Assembly (NCBI GenBank): GCA_963767475.1
Contig: CAVYEI010000005.1
Coordinates: forward strand, 310,001 to 374,000
Origin: WHSW01 sp963767475
GTDB lineage: Bacteria > Actinomycetota > Thermoleophilia > Solirubrobacterales > 70-9
DNA: 64,000 nucleotides
Direction of reading: 5' to 3'
Under the pieces are notes generated by a model. It did no database searches. It saw nothing but the letters and a program-made list of their open reading frames with translations, and had not been told where the DNA came from. The first letter of the stretch is position 1. Every line of letters starts with the position of its first letter. The position numbers and the translations under genes are program-made. Positions 33,715-42,141 of this stretch are shown one piece after another.

Positions 33715-34278
33715 ATGGCTGATATCTACGCGATCATCGAAAGCGGCGGTAAGCAATACCGCGCAGAGCAGGGCACCACCCTGGTCGTCGACCGGCTGAA
33801 GGCCGACGAGGGGGCGAAGGTGAACCTGCGCGCGGTGATGTTCCGCGGCGCCAAGCAGGACGACGTGATCGTCGGCGGCGCCGATCTCGAGAAGGTCAAG
33901 GTCGAGGCGACGGTCACCGGCCACGAGCGCGGCGAGAAGATCCGGGTGTTCAAGTACAAGTCGAAGAAGGGCTACCGCAAGCGTGCCGGGCACCGGTCGG
34001 AGCTCACCCGCCTCGAGGTGACCGAGGTGAAGATGCTGACCCGGAAGCCGGCGGCGGCAAAGCCCGAGGCGAAGGCCGCCGAGGCGACCGCGGAGAAGCC
34101 GAAGCCGGCGACCGCCAAGGCGCCGGCGGCGAAGACCGCGGCGCCGAAGAAGCCTGCGGCGCCGAAGAAGCCTGCGGCCGCGAAGGCTGCCGCCAAGCCC
34201 GCGGCGAAGAAGCCTGCGGCCAAGAAGCCCGCTGCGAAGAAGCCGGCGGCCAAGCCCGCCGAGAAGAAGGAGGACTGA
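33715..34278 (+). CDS. rplU: Large ribosomal subunit protein bL21 with long Lys/Ala/Pro tail
   Basis: 187 residues where ~100-105 is usual. Residues 1-105 are a normal L21: YAIIESGGKQYRAEQG at the start, GHERGEKIRVFKYKSKKGYRKRAGHR near 75-95, then LEVTEV. The remaining ~80 residues are Lys/Ala/Pro repeats built from units such as PKKPAA and KKPAAK, resembling histone H1 or Hup-type tails. The extension is one continuous frame. rpmA follows by 4 nt; the pair follows rng, a frequent arrangement. Confidence 0.95.
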   Translation: MADIYAIIESGGKQYRAEQGTTLVVDRLKADEGAKVNLRAVMFRGAKQDDVIVGGADLEKVKVEATVTGHERGEKIRVFKYKSKKGYRKRAGHRSELTRLEVTEVKMLTRKPAAAKPEAKAAEATAEKPKPATAKAPAAKTAAPKKPAAPKKPAAAKAAAKPAAKKPAAKKPAAKKPAAKPAEKKED

Positions 34279-34282
34279 GCAG

Positions 34283-34537
34283 ATGGCCCACAAGAAGGGA
34301 CTCGGATCGAGCCGCAACGGCCGCGACTCGAACCCGAAGATGCTCGGGGTCAAGATCTTCGCCGGCCAGCAGGTCGGCGGCGGCGAGATCCTGGTCCGCC
34401 AGCGAGGCACCCGCTTTCGCCCCGGCGACGGCACCGGCCTCGGCCGCGATCACACGATCTTCGCCACCCGCGCCGGCACGGTCGAGTTCACCAGCAGCCG
34501 CAAGGGCCGCACGATCTCGGTCGTCGACGGCGAGTAG
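34283..34537 (+). CDS. rpmA: Large ribosomal subunit protein bL27
   Basis: 84 residues, standard length. Begins MAHKKGLGSSRNGRDSNPKM, the L27 signature whose N terminus reaches the peptidyl-transferase centre. Continues with GVKIFAGQQVGGGEILVRQRG and the TRFRPGDGTGLGRDHT region. No N-terminal cleavage extension as in Firmicutes. Ribosome site GAGGACTGAGC lies just upstream. Cotranscribed with rplU. Confidence 0.97.
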   Translation: MAHKKGLGSSRNGRDSNPKMLGVKIFAGQQVGGGEILVRQRGTRFRPGDGTGLGRDHTIFATRAGTVEFTSSRKGRTISVVDGE

Positions 34538-34568
34538 CTCCCGCTCTCGACGCGTTCTCGCCCCCGAA

Positions 34569-34574
34569 TAGGCT
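34569..34574 (+). promoter_or_regulatory. Probable -10 hexamer TAGGCT of the ECF sigma gene
   Basis: TAGGCT ends 7 nt before ATG 34582, with no ribosome site between; fits the leaderless pattern. Confidence 0.4.
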
Positions 34575-34581
34575 GCGGGCG

Positions 34582-35223
34582 ATGGCCGCGAACGACGACG
34601 CCGAGCTTGTCGAAGCCCTGCGGCGGGGCGACGAGGCGGCGTTCGCTGGGCTGGTCGACGAGCTCACCCCGGCGCTGACGCGGCTGGCGCTCGCCCATGT
34701 GCCCAGCCGGGCGATCGCCGAGGATGTGGTGCAGGACACGTGGCTCGGCGTGATCAACGGCATCGACCGGTTCGAGGGCCGGTCGGCGCTGCGCACCTGG
34801 ATCTTCCAGATCCTGCTCAACAAGGCGCGGACGAAGGGGGTTCGCGAGAAGCGCACGCTGCCGTTCGCCTCCTTTCGCCGCCGCGCCGAGGAGGGGCGCG
34901 ACGAGCCCGCGGTCGATGCCGACCGTTTCCAGGGGCGCCGCGGCGACCACCCGGGTCATTGGGCGCGCCCGCCGGTGGAGTGGAGCTCGCCGGAGGAACG
35001 GATCGCCCTCGACGAGACCCGCGATGTGTTACTGCGCGCGGTGGCGGAGCTGCCGCCGCGCCAGCGCGAGGTGCTCACCCTGCGCGACATCCAGGGCTAC
35101 AGCGCCGAGGAGGCGCGTAATGCACTCGGGGTCTCGGAGACAAACCAGCGAGTCCTCCTGCACCGGGGGCGCTCGAAGGTGCGAGCCGCACTGGAGCGCC
35201 ATTTCGAGGCCGAGGCGGCGTGA
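34582..35223 (+). CDS. ECF-type RNA polymerase sigma factor with adjacent anti-sigma
   Basis: 213 residues. Region 2: DEAAFAGLVDELTPALTRLALAHVPSRAIAEDVVQDTWLGVI and RTWIFQILLNKARTKG (about residues 17-92). A long linker (~93-140, RRRAEEGRDEP and on) separates it from region 4: LPPRQREVLTLRDIQGYSAEEARNALGVSETNQRVLLHRGRSKV (about 155-200). Its TGA overlaps the zf-HC2 anti-sigma gene, which identifies the probable regulator. The inducing signal is not evident. Confidence 0.9.
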   Translation: MAANDDAELVEALRRGDEAAFAGLVDELTPALTRLALAHVPSRAIAEDVVQDTWLGVINGIDRFEGRSALRTWIFQILLNKARTKGVREKRTLPFASFRRRAEEGRDEPAVDADRFQGRRGDHPGHWARPPVEWSSPEERIALDETRDVLLRAVAELPPRQREVLTLRDIQGYSAEEARNALGVSETNQRVLLHRGRSKVRAALERHFEAEAA

Positions 35224-35474
35224 TGACCATTGAGACCGAAGCTGAGATGACCTGCCGGGAATTCGTCGAGTTGGTGACCGACCTGATCGAGGGTCAGCTC
35301 GCCGAGGCCGAGCGGGTCGAGGCCGAGATCCACCTCGGCAAGTGCGACGGCTGCGCGACCTATCTCGCGCAGATCCGGATGACGATCGCCGGCTTGCGTG
35401 GCCTGGCGCAGTCCGACGACTTCCCCCGCACCCGCGAGCAGGCGCTGGCGGCGTTCCGCGAGCTCCGCGCCTAG
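35223..35474 (+). CDS. Zinc-finger (zf-HC2) anti-sigma factor
   Basis: 83 residues. Motif: Cys in MTCREFVELVTDLIEG, then HLGKCDGC (HxxxCxxC, about residues 39-46), the zinc-binding anti-sigma pattern. There is no transmembrane helix, so this is a soluble, possibly redox-sensing type (inference from the family). ATG 35223 overlaps the sigma factor stop by 1 bp; GTG 35220 is an alternative. The last 4 bases overlap the stop region of the convergent RTX-like gene. Confidence 0.88.
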   Translation: MTIETEAEMTCREFVELVTDLIEGQLAEAERVEAEIHLGKCDGCATYLAQIRMTIAGLRGLAQSDDFPRTREQALAAFRELRA

Positions 35475-36193
35475 CGCGTTCGCTCGCAGCCGCGCGGCGC
35501 GGGATCGGCGCGGTCGATCGAGCCGAGCGTGTCGCGCCGGCCGGACCCGCAATCGATCACCGCGTCGGCGTCGCGTCCCGGCGCTTCGGCGTAGATCGCG
35601 TCGTTGCCGGCGCCGGCTCGCATCGTGTCGCGGCCGACGGAGCCGAACAGCGAGTCGTTGCCACCGCCGCCTCTGAGTGTGTCGGCCGAGCCCCCGGTGG
35701 AGGCGTTCGTCGACTGGCCTCGGAGGTCGTCGTCACCGCGGCCGCCGTCGAAGTCGACGCCGAGATCGCCGTTTCCGGCCATCGTGTCGTTGCCGGCGCC
35801 GCCGACAGCGGTTCCACGGGCCACCGTCGACAGCGGCTCGATCCCGCCCGTGTAGCCGCCGAAGTTGAGCGTGTCGTCGCCGGCGCCGAGGTCGACGACG
35901 ACCTCGGTCACCCCGCTGAGCCCGCACTCGACGTTGACGGTCGTCACGACCCTGCAATCCGGATCGCTCGTCGTCACCAGGTCGTCGCGATAGGCGTACA
36001 CGTAGACGACGCCCTCGGGGTTGGCGACCGGATCGGCCGCCGGGGCGCGCGCGACCGTGAGCTCCTCGTCGGCCCCGGCCGTATCGGTGACCGTGACCGT
36101 GTCTCCCTCGCGGCTGACCTCGGCGCCGAGCGCTGTTCCGGGAAGCGCGAGCAGCGCCACGGCGATTGCCGTGGCGCTGCTCAGCCGGTTCAT
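35471..36193 (-). CDS. Secreted RTX-like calcium-binding repeat protein
   Basis: 240 residues. Signal peptide with cleavage near ALGAE (residue ~23). After a ~70-residue N-terminal part with one Cys pair (DCRVVTTVNVECG) come repeated hemolysin-type nonapeptides: GAGDDTLNF, GGAGNDTMAG, GGRGDDDLRG, GGGGNDSLFG, GAGNDAIYA. Such repeats bind Ca2+ in a parallel beta-roll. A C-terminal Cys pair (VIDCGSG and RGCERTR) closes it. No type I secretion genes are near, and the signal peptide argues for Sec export. Confidence 0.82.
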   Translation of the reverse strand: MNRLSSATAIAVALLALPGTALGAEVSREGDTVTVTDTAGADEELTVARAPAADPVANPEGVVYVYAYRDDLVTTSDPDCRVVTTVNVECGLSGVTEVVVDLGAGDDTLNFGGYTGGIEPLSTVARGTAVGGAGNDTMAGNGDLGVDFDGGRGDDDLRGQSTNASTGGSADTLRGGGGNDSLFGSVGRDTMRAGAGNDAIYAEAPGRDADAVIDCGSGRRDTLGSIDRADPAPRGCERTR

Positions 36194-36213
36194 CGCACTC
36201 CAGCCAGGATCGG

Positions 36214-37407
36214 CTACTTCAGCTTCAGCGTGCTGAAGACGCCCGCGTGATCGGAGTCGTAGATCCCGTTCACCGGGGTGGTGCCGGTCGCCGACGAGTT
36301 GACCAGCTTCACCTTCTTGCCCATGTTCGTCATCACGTGATCGACCTGATGATCGAATGTGTTCGTGGGCGCGAACAGGTCGTTGATGCAGCAGGTGATC
36401 GGCTGCGTCAGCGCCCGCTCCTCGAAACCACCCGCGACGAGCGTGTTGAACGCCTGCTCGTCACCGGGCTGAACCGGTGGGTTGTTCGAGTTGAAGTCGC
36501 CGAGGATGATCGACTTCGGGTTCGCGGCCGGGCCGGCGAGCAGCTCGGACGCCTGCTGGGAACGGATGCTGGGTACCTGCGTCTCGTCGTCGAAGGCCTC
36601 GAAGTGGGTGTTGACGAAATGGAACTTCCGCTTCACCTTCTCCTTGCCCTCGCCCGCCGTCGCGGTCGCGTCGACCGAGACCCAACCGCGGGTCACCGCT
36701 ACGTCGATGCCCGAGATGTTCGGCGTGTAGAGGCTGGCGAAGTGGCCCGAGAGCGGGTTCTTCACCTTCACCGCGCCGCCCTTGCGGACGAGAATCGCGT
36801 CGCGCATCGTCAGCCGGCCCATGATCTCGCCCCCGAACACCGTGCCGGTGCTCTGGTTGTTGTCGAAATCGGTCGGCGCCTCGAAGTTGAACTCGTTGCC
36901 GACGATCGCGATCTCATAGCCCTTGTACTTCTTGTTCGTGTTCTTGTTCAGCTCCGCCAGCAGCAGCTCGAGGAAGTCGTACCTCGTGGTTGTGGCGGTG
37001 AAGTTGCCGGTGTCCTCGCCCTGCGTGTAGGGCTTCTCGAACGTCGGCTCGGGTCCGGTCCGCCACCAGGCGCCCTCCTGGATCCCCACCAGGTCCGGCT
37101 TCTTCTGCAGGATCTCCTGGGCCAGCCCGACCGCGCGCCGCGGGAAGTCGGTCTTGTCGACTTCGCGCAGGATCGCGCCGTTGGCTGCGGTGAACTCGGG
37201 GAAGCTCGCCGCGTCGAGCGCCGGGCCGAGGTCGGCGCCAAGGAAGATGTTCCGTGTCATCACCTTTACCGCGACGCCCTTGTCCTTCTTCTTCGCCTCC
37301 GCGCCGGGTACGGCGGCGAGGCCTGTAAGCGCGACGATGCCCGCCAATGCGGCGGCCACGAACGCGCGCCGGCGCGCGGGCGCGCCGGTCTCGATGCTCT
37401 CTCTCAA
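36214..37407 (-). CDS. Secreted endonuclease/exonuclease/phosphatase-family protein
   Basis: 397 residues from TTG 37407, preceded by AAGGAGT at good spacing. Signal peptide (AFVAAALAGIVALTGLAAVPG, possibly twin-Arg as ARRRAFVAA). The EEP fold shows VKVMTRNIFLGADL (first metal/phosphate strand), LVGIQEGAWW (catalytic Glu), FHFVNTHFEAF, IILGDFNSN (catalytic Asp/Asn) and YDSDHAGVFSTLKL (terminal Asp-His). DNase I-like nuclease, sphingomyelinase or phosphodiesterase activity are all possible. Confidence 0.85.
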   Translation of the reverse strand: MRESIETGAPARRRAFVAAALAGIVALTGLAAVPGAEAKKKDKGVAVKVMTRNIFLGADLGPALDAASFPEFTAANGAILREVDKTDFPRRAVGLAQEILQKKPDLVGIQEGAWWRTGPEPTFEKPYTQGEDTGNFTATTTRYDFLELLLAELNKNTNKKYKGYEIAIVGNEFNFEAPTDFDNNQSTGTVFGGEIMGRLTMRDAILVRKGGAVKVKNPLSGHFASLYTPNISGIDVAVTRGWVSVDATATAGEGKEKVKRKFHFVNTHFEAFDDETQVPSIRSQQASELLAGPAANPKSIILGDFNSNNPPVQPGDEQAFNTLVAGGFEERALTQPITCCINDLFAPTNTFDHQVDHVMTNMGKKVKLVNSSATGTTPVNGIYDSDHAGVFSTLKLK

Positions 37408-37518
37408 AGCTGGACTCCTTCTGGATCTGTGACGCCCCTGCCCCGGGGCCTCCGTTGCGGCGAGCATACCCCTGCCCGCCTCTTCTCAGAAGATTTCAAC
37501 ACCTCTACCGTTCATTCG

Positions 37519-38829
37519 ATGCTGCACGACCAGGCAAAGATCCACGTCGAGGGCGGCGCGGGCGGTAACGGCGTGATCTCGTTTCGCCGCGAGGCCCACG
37601 TGCCGCGCGGCGGTCCCGACGGCGGCGACGGCGGCCGCGGCGGCGACGTGGTCTTGGTCTGCGACGCCTCGCGGCGCGACCTGGCGACGCTTCGCTTCTC
37701 TCCCCACCGGCGCGCCGGGCGCGGTGGCCACGGCGAGGGCGGCCAGCGTCACGGGGCGCGCGGCGCGGACGACGTCGTCGCCGTGCCGCCCGGCACCCAG
37801 GTCGAGGGGCTCGAGGGGCGCCGCTACGACCTGGTCGAGCCCGGGCAGCAGGCGATCGTCGCCGCGGGCGGCGCCGGCGGTCACGGCAACAAGCGCTTCG
37901 CCAGCTCCACCCGCCAGGCCCCGCGCTTTGCCGAGCGCGGCCTCGAGGGCGAGTCGGGATGGATCGAGCTGCGGCTGAAGCTGCTTGCCGACGCCGGCCT
38001 CGTCGGGCTCCCGAACGCCGGCAAGTCGTCGCTGTTGGCGCGCCTGACGCGGGCGGCGCCGAAGGTCGCCGACTACCCGTTCACCACGCTGGAGCCGATC
38101 CTGGGGACGATCGACGATGGTGAGCGCCAGCTCGTGCTCGCCGACATCCCCGGGTTGATCGAGGGCGCGGCGGCGGGGGTCGGGCTCGGGCACGAGTTCC
38201 TCGCCCATGTCGAGCGCTGCCGCGTGCTCGTCCATCTGGTCGCCCTCGGCGGCGACCCGGAGGCCGGCGATCCCGACCCGATCGCTGCCTACGAGACCGT
38301 TCGCGCCGAGCTCGCCGCCCACGGCGCCGGCCTCGAGCGTCTGCCCGAGGTGGTCTTGCTCTCGAAGCGCGACCTGGTGCCCGATCAGGTCGCCGAGCGT
38401 GAGGTCGCGGCCTGGCGCGAGCGGCTTGGCGACTCGGTCGTCGACGTGCTGGCGGCCTCCTCGGCGACCGGCGCCGGCCTCGACGCGGTCCGGCGGGCGA
38501 TGCTCGACGCGGTTCCGGCCGAGGACCGGGGCGCCGAGCTCGGCGCCGCCGTCCCCGGCGAGCAGGACTTCGAGGTCGAGCACATGGTCTACGCGCCCGC
38601 CGGCGACGGCGGTTTCGAGGTCGTGCGCGAGCACGAGGCCTTCCGGGTGCTCGGGCGCGGGGTCGAGATGCTGGTCGCGCGTCATGACCTCTCCAACCTC
38701 GAGGCGCTCGCCTACCTCGAGCAACGTCTGCGCGAGATCGGCGTGATCGCGGCGCTCGAGCGCGCGGGCTTCGAGCGCGGCGACGAGGTCAGGATCGGCG
38801 AGGAGGAGTTCGAGCTCGATCCCGGATGA
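37519..38829 (+). CDS. obgE: GTPase ObgE (CgtA)
   Basis: Ribosome-assembly GTPase. 436 residues. The glycine-rich Obg domain starts VEGGAGGNGVISFRREAHVP (residues ~10-29). The G domain begins at about 158: G1 GLPNAGKS, G3 DIPGLIEGA, G4 SKRD (variant of NKxD), G5 SSATGAG. The C-terminal OCT domain runs from about 355 (FEVEHMVYAPAGDGGFEVVRE). The start ATG 37519 fits the family. A cell-wide housekeeping gene followed by proB. Confidence 0.95.
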   Translation: MLHDQAKIHVEGGAGGNGVISFRREAHVPRGGPDGGDGGRGGDVVLVCDASRRDLATLRFSPHRRAGRGGHGEGGQRHGARGADDVVAVPPGTQVEGLEGRRYDLVEPGQQAIVAAGGAGGHGNKRFASSTRQAPRFAERGLEGESGWIELRLKLLADAGLVGLPNAGKSSLLARLTRAAPKVADYPFTTLEPILGTIDDGERQLVLADIPGLIEGAAAGVGLGHEFLAHVERCRVLVHLVALGGDPEAGDPDPIAAYETVRAELAAHGAGLERLPEVVLLSKRDLVPDQVAEREVAAWRERLGDSVVDVLAASSATGAGLDAVRRAMLDAVPAEDRGAELGAAVPGEQDFEVEHMVYAPAGDGGFEVVREHEAFRVLGRGVEMLVARHDLSNLEALAYLEQRLREIGVIAALERAGFERGDEVRIGEEEFELDPG

Positions 38830-38844
38830 AGCGCGGCGACGAAC

Positions 38845-38850
38845 TAACCT
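38845..38850 (+). promoter_or_regulatory. Probable -10 hexamer TAACCT of proB
   Basis: TAACCT ends 9 nt before ATG 38860; no ribosome site in between. Confidence 0.35.
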
Positions 38851-38859
38851 CAGCCGCCG

Positions 38860-39948
38860 ATGACAGTCGTGGTCAAACTCGGATCCTCGATCGTCGCGGA
38901 CGAGCGCGGCGAGGTGCGCGCCGCCGTGCTCGACAACGTCTGTGGCCAGGTCGCTGAGCTCCATCACGCCGGCGAGGACGTGGCGATGGTCACCTCGGGC
39001 GCGATCGCGCTCGGCTGGCGGCTGATGGAGCTGCCGGAGCGTCCGCGCACCGTCGACGAGCTGCAGGCGGCCTCTGCGGTCGGCCAGGGGACCCTGTTTC
39101 GAGCCTACGAGTCGCGGCTCGCCGATCAGGACGTGCACGCGGCGCAGGTGCTGCTGACCTCCTACGACCTCTCGGTGCGGATGCACTACCTGAACGCGCG
39201 CCAGGCGCTGCGCCGGCTGTTGACCTGGCGAGCGGTGCCGGTGGTGAACGAGAACGACACCACGGCAACCGACGAGATCACCTTCGGCGACAACGACTTC
39301 CTCTCCGCCCAGCTGGCGCTGCTGCTCGACGCCCGGCTGCTGGTGCTGCTCACCGACACCGACGGCCTGCACACGGCCGACCCGCGGCGGGATCCGGCGG
39401 CGCGCCGGGTCGAGGTGGTCGACGACTTCGCCGAGCTCGACGCCTACGAGATCGGCGACCGCAGGTCGCTCTACGGCTCCGGCGGCATGCGCAGCAAGGT
39501 CTCGGCGGCGGGGATGGCGAGTGCCGCCGGGATTCCGGCGGCGATCTGCGACGGCACCGCGGCCGGGTCGCTGCTGGCGGCGGCGCGCGGCGACGACATC
39601 GGCACCCGGTTCGCCGCCCATCCCGAGCGCACGCCCTCGTTCAAGCTCTGGCTTCGCTACGCGAAGCCGGCGCGGGGCCGGGTCGTCGTCGACGAGGGGG
39701 CCGCCCGGGTGTTGCGCGAGAGCGGTTCGAGCCTGCTCCCGGTCGGGATCGTCGCGATCGAGGGTGAGTTCGCCGCCGGCGACGCGGTCGATGTGGTCTG
39801 CAACGGCTCGCCGGTCGGCAAGGGGATCGTCAACTACTCTTCGGCGGAGCTGGTGAGAATCAAGGGAATGAAGTCGCCGCAGGTATTGGAGCTGCTGCCG
39901 AACGCCTCGGAAGAGGCCGTGCATCGCGATCGGTTCGTGCTCGCGTGA
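38860..39948 (+). CDS. proB: Glutamate 5-kinase
   Basis: First step of proline synthesis: L-glutamate to glutamyl-5-phosphate. 362 residues: an amino-acid kinase domain (VVVKLGSSIVADERG at the start, VTSGAIALGWRLM, VPVVNENDTTATDEITFGDND, LTDTDGLHTADPR, GSGGMRSKVSAA) and a C-terminal PUA domain from about 275. The C-terminal motif IVNYSSAELVRIKG is typical. Its TGA overlaps the next gene as GTGA, placing a protease gene between proB and proA. Confidence 0.95.
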   Translation: MTVVVKLGSSIVADERGEVRAAVLDNVCGQVAELHHAGEDVAMVTSGAIALGWRLMELPERPRTVDELQAASAVGQGTLFRAYESRLADQDVHAAQVLLTSYDLSVRMHYLNARQALRRLLTWRAVPVVNENDTTATDEITFGDNDFLSAQLALLLDARLLVLLTDTDGLHTADPRRDPAARRVEVVDDFAELDAYEIGDRRSLYGSGGMRSKVSAAGMASAAGIPAAICDGTAAGSLLAAARGDDIGTRFAAHPERTPSFKLWLRYAKPARGRVVVDEGAARVLRESGSSLLPVGIVAIEGEFAAGDAVDVVCNGSPVGKGIVNYSSAELVRIKGMKSPQVLELLPNASEEAVHRDRFVLA

Positions 39949-40844
39949 GCGCGCTTCGCCGCCGCGGCCTGGTGGCCGGGCTGGTGCTGGCCGCGGTGCT
40001 CGCCGGGCCGGGACTGCCGGCGGCCGGCGCCGAGGTCGTCGCCCGGGCGGGCTCCGGTGCGGCCACCGCGCGCTATTGGACCGCCGAGCGGATGGCGAAC
40101 GCCCGCCCGCTGAGCGCCGTTCGCGCCGACTCGGGACCGGCGCTGAAGCGCGCGCCGCAGCCGCCGCCGTTCGAGAGCTTCCAGGTTCCGGATCCGACCG
40201 TGGCCCCGCTTCCGACCCACGGCAAGGTGTTCGGCTTGCTGCCCGGGTTCGGCGGCTATTCGTGCTCGGCGACGGTGGTCTCGACCGCCAGTCGCTCGGT
40301 CGTGATGACCGCCGGCCACTGCGTCTATGACCCGCGCACGCGGGTCGCCGCCAAGCGGCTGACCTTCGTCCCCGCCTATGCCGACGGCGCGCGCCCGTTC
40401 GGGCGCTGGACCGCGAGCACGGCGCGGTCGACGCAGGAGTGGATCAGGCGTGAGAACTTCGACTTCGACTACGCGACGCTGACCATGCGGCCGCTCGGCG
40501 GGGCGCTGATCGAGGACGTGGTCGGGGGGCGGCCGCTGGCCACCGACACGCCGCGCGAGCAGATCTACAACGCCTACGGCTACCCGGTCAACTTCGCCGA
40601 CACGGAGCTGATGTGGGCCTGTCGCGGGGGCTACGCCGGCGACGATCCGCGCCCGATCCCCGGCGGTCCGGCGCCGATCGGAATGGGCTGCAACATGAAG
40701 CAGGGAGCGAGCGGCGGCGGCTGGGTCAACGACCTCGGCCAGCTGGTCTCGGTGACCAGCTTCGGCTACCCGAGGCGGAGGGGCTTTCTCTACGGGCCGT
40801 ACCTGACCTCGAAGGCGGCGCGGCTGGTGGCGCGGTCCGGATAG
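39945..40844 (+). CDS. Secreted trypsin-like serine protease
   Basis: 299 residues. Signal peptide (residues ~1-27), then a pro-region. The chymotrypsin-fold triad is visible: VMTAGHCVYD (His), FDFDYATLTM (Asp) and QGASGGGWV (Ser in GASGGG). Disulfide partners appear in YSCSATV/GHCVY and WACRGG/MGCNMK, as in V8/glutamyl-like extracellular proteases. GTG overlaps the proB stop; proA follows 34 bp later with its own -10 hexamer. An unexpected passenger in a proline operon. Confidence 0.87.
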   Translation: MSALRRRGLVAGLVLAAVLAGPGLPAAGAEVVARAGSGAATARYWTAERMANARPLSAVRADSGPALKRAPQPPPFESFQVPDPTVAPLPTHGKVFGLLPGFGGYSCSATVVSTASRSVVMTAGHCVYDPRTRVAAKRLTFVPAYADGARPFGRWTASTARSTQEWIRRENFDFDYATLTMRPLGGALIEDVVGGRPLATDTPREQIYNAYGYPVNFADTELMWACRGGYAGDDPRPIPGGPAPIGMGCNMKQGASGGGWVNDLGQLVSVTSFGYPRRRGFLYGPYLTSKAARLVARSG

Positions 40845-40862
40845 AGCCTCTCCCGGCGCCGC

Positions 40863-40868
40863 TACGAT
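40863..40868 (+). promoter_or_regulatory. Probable -10 hexamer TACGAT of proA
   Basis: TACGAT ends 10 nt before ATG 40879; suggests proA has its own leaderless transcript in spite of its operon position. Confidence 0.4.
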
Positions 40869-40878
40869 TTGTCGCCTG

Positions 40879-42141
40879 ATGGCGATCGCTACGAGAACGG
40901 TGACCGAGGCCTGCGAGAGCGCTCAGCGCGCCGCACGCAGCCTGGCGACGGCCTCGACCGAGACCAAGAACCGGGCCCTGGAGCGGCTCGCTGAGCTGCT
41001 CGGCGAGCGCGCCGATGAGGTGCTCGAGGCGAACGCCGCCGACCTCGCCGACGAGCGCGCCGCGGACCTGACCGAGGCGCTGCGCGACCGGCTGGCGCTG
41101 TCGCCGGAGAGGGTCGAGGCGATGGCCGAGGGCGTGCGGGCGATCATCGAGCTCGCCGACCCGGTCGGCGAGGAGCTCGAGCACCGCACGATCACCGACG
41201 GCCTCGACCTGCGCAAGCTGCGGGTACCGCTCGGCGTCGTCGCCGTGATCTACGAGGCGCGCCCGAACGTGACCGTCGATTGCGCGGCGCTGTGCTTGAA
41301 GAGCGGCAACGCGATCGTGCTCCGCGGCTCGAGCTACGCCGAGCGCTCGAACGCGGCGCTTGCCGGCCTCGTCCGCGAGGCGGTCGTCGAGGCCGGTTTG
41401 CCCGAGGGCTCGGTGGAGCTGCTGGCCGGCGATCGCTCCGAGCTCGAGGAGCTGGCGACCGCCGAGGGACTGGTGGAGCTGGTGATCCCGCGCGGCGGCG
41501 AGGGTCTGAAGCAGGCGCTGAAGGCGGTGGCGACGGTGCCGGTTCTCTACGCGGCCGGCGGCAACTGCCACGTCTACGTGCACGCCGACGCGGAGCTCGA
41601 GATGGCGCGCCGGATTGCCTACAACTCGAAGGTCGACCGCCCCGGCGTCTGCAACGCCGCCGAGACGCTGCTGGTCGACGCGGCGGTTGCCGCCGACTTC
41701 CTGCCCGGGGTGCTCGCCGAGCTCGCCGATGCGGGGGTGGAGCTGGTCGGCGATCAACGTGTCCGCGAGGCCGCGGGCGCGGTCGAGGTGGGCGAGGCCG
41801 AGGATGCCGATTGGGACACCGAGTACCACGGGATGAAGATGGCGGTCGCCGTCGTCGACTCGCTGGCCGATGCGATCGAGCACGTCAACCGGCACGGCAC
41901 CGGGCATACGGAGGCGATCGTCACCGGATCGGATGCGGCGGCGACCGATTTCGCCGACGGCGTCGACACCGCGGTGGTGTTCATCAACGCGTCGACCCGG
42001 TATACGGACGGCTACGTGTTCGGAATGGGTGCCGAGATCGGCAACTCGACTCAGAAGCTTCACGCGCGCGGCCCGATCGGCCTGCGCGAGCTGACGACGA
42101 CCAAGTACGTCGTCCACGGTGACGGCCAGGTCCGGGGGTAG
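40879..42141 (+). CDS. proA: Glutamate-5-semialdehyde dehydrogenase
   Basis: Second step of proline synthesis: NADPH reduction of glutamyl-5-phosphate. 420 residues. Family motifs: VPLGVVAVIYEARPNVTVD (residues ~115-133), the catalytic Cys in VDRPGVCNAAETLLVD (about 259), and EIGNSTQKLHARGPIGLREL near the C terminus. The protein is complete. nadD begins within its last 23 bases in another frame. Confidence 0.95.
   Translation: MAIATRTVTEACESAQRAARSLATASTETKNRALERLAELLGERADEVLEANAADLADERAADLTEALRDRLALSPERVEAMAEGVRAIIELADPVGEELEHRTITDGLDLRKLRVPLGVVAVIYEARPNVTVDCAALCLKSGNAIVLRGSSYAERSNAALAGLVREAVVEAGLPEGSVELLAGDRSELEELATAEGLVELVIPRGGEGLKQALKAVATVPVLYAAGGNCHVYVHADAELEMARRIAYNSKVDRPGVCNAAETLLVDAAVAADFLPGVLAELADAGVELVGDQRVREAAGAVEVGEAEDADWDTEYHGMKMAVAVVDSLADAIEHVNRHGTGHTEAIVTGSDAAATDFADGVDTAVVFINASTRYTDGYVFGMGAEIGNSTQKLHARGPIGLRELTTTKYVVHGDGQVRG

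Noticed and set aside
34100..34270. Tandem DNA repeat array (CRISPR- or VNTR-like) in rplU
   Set aside because: Repeats are in-frame Lys/Ala/Pro codons with synonymous variation and no spacers; a coding tail.
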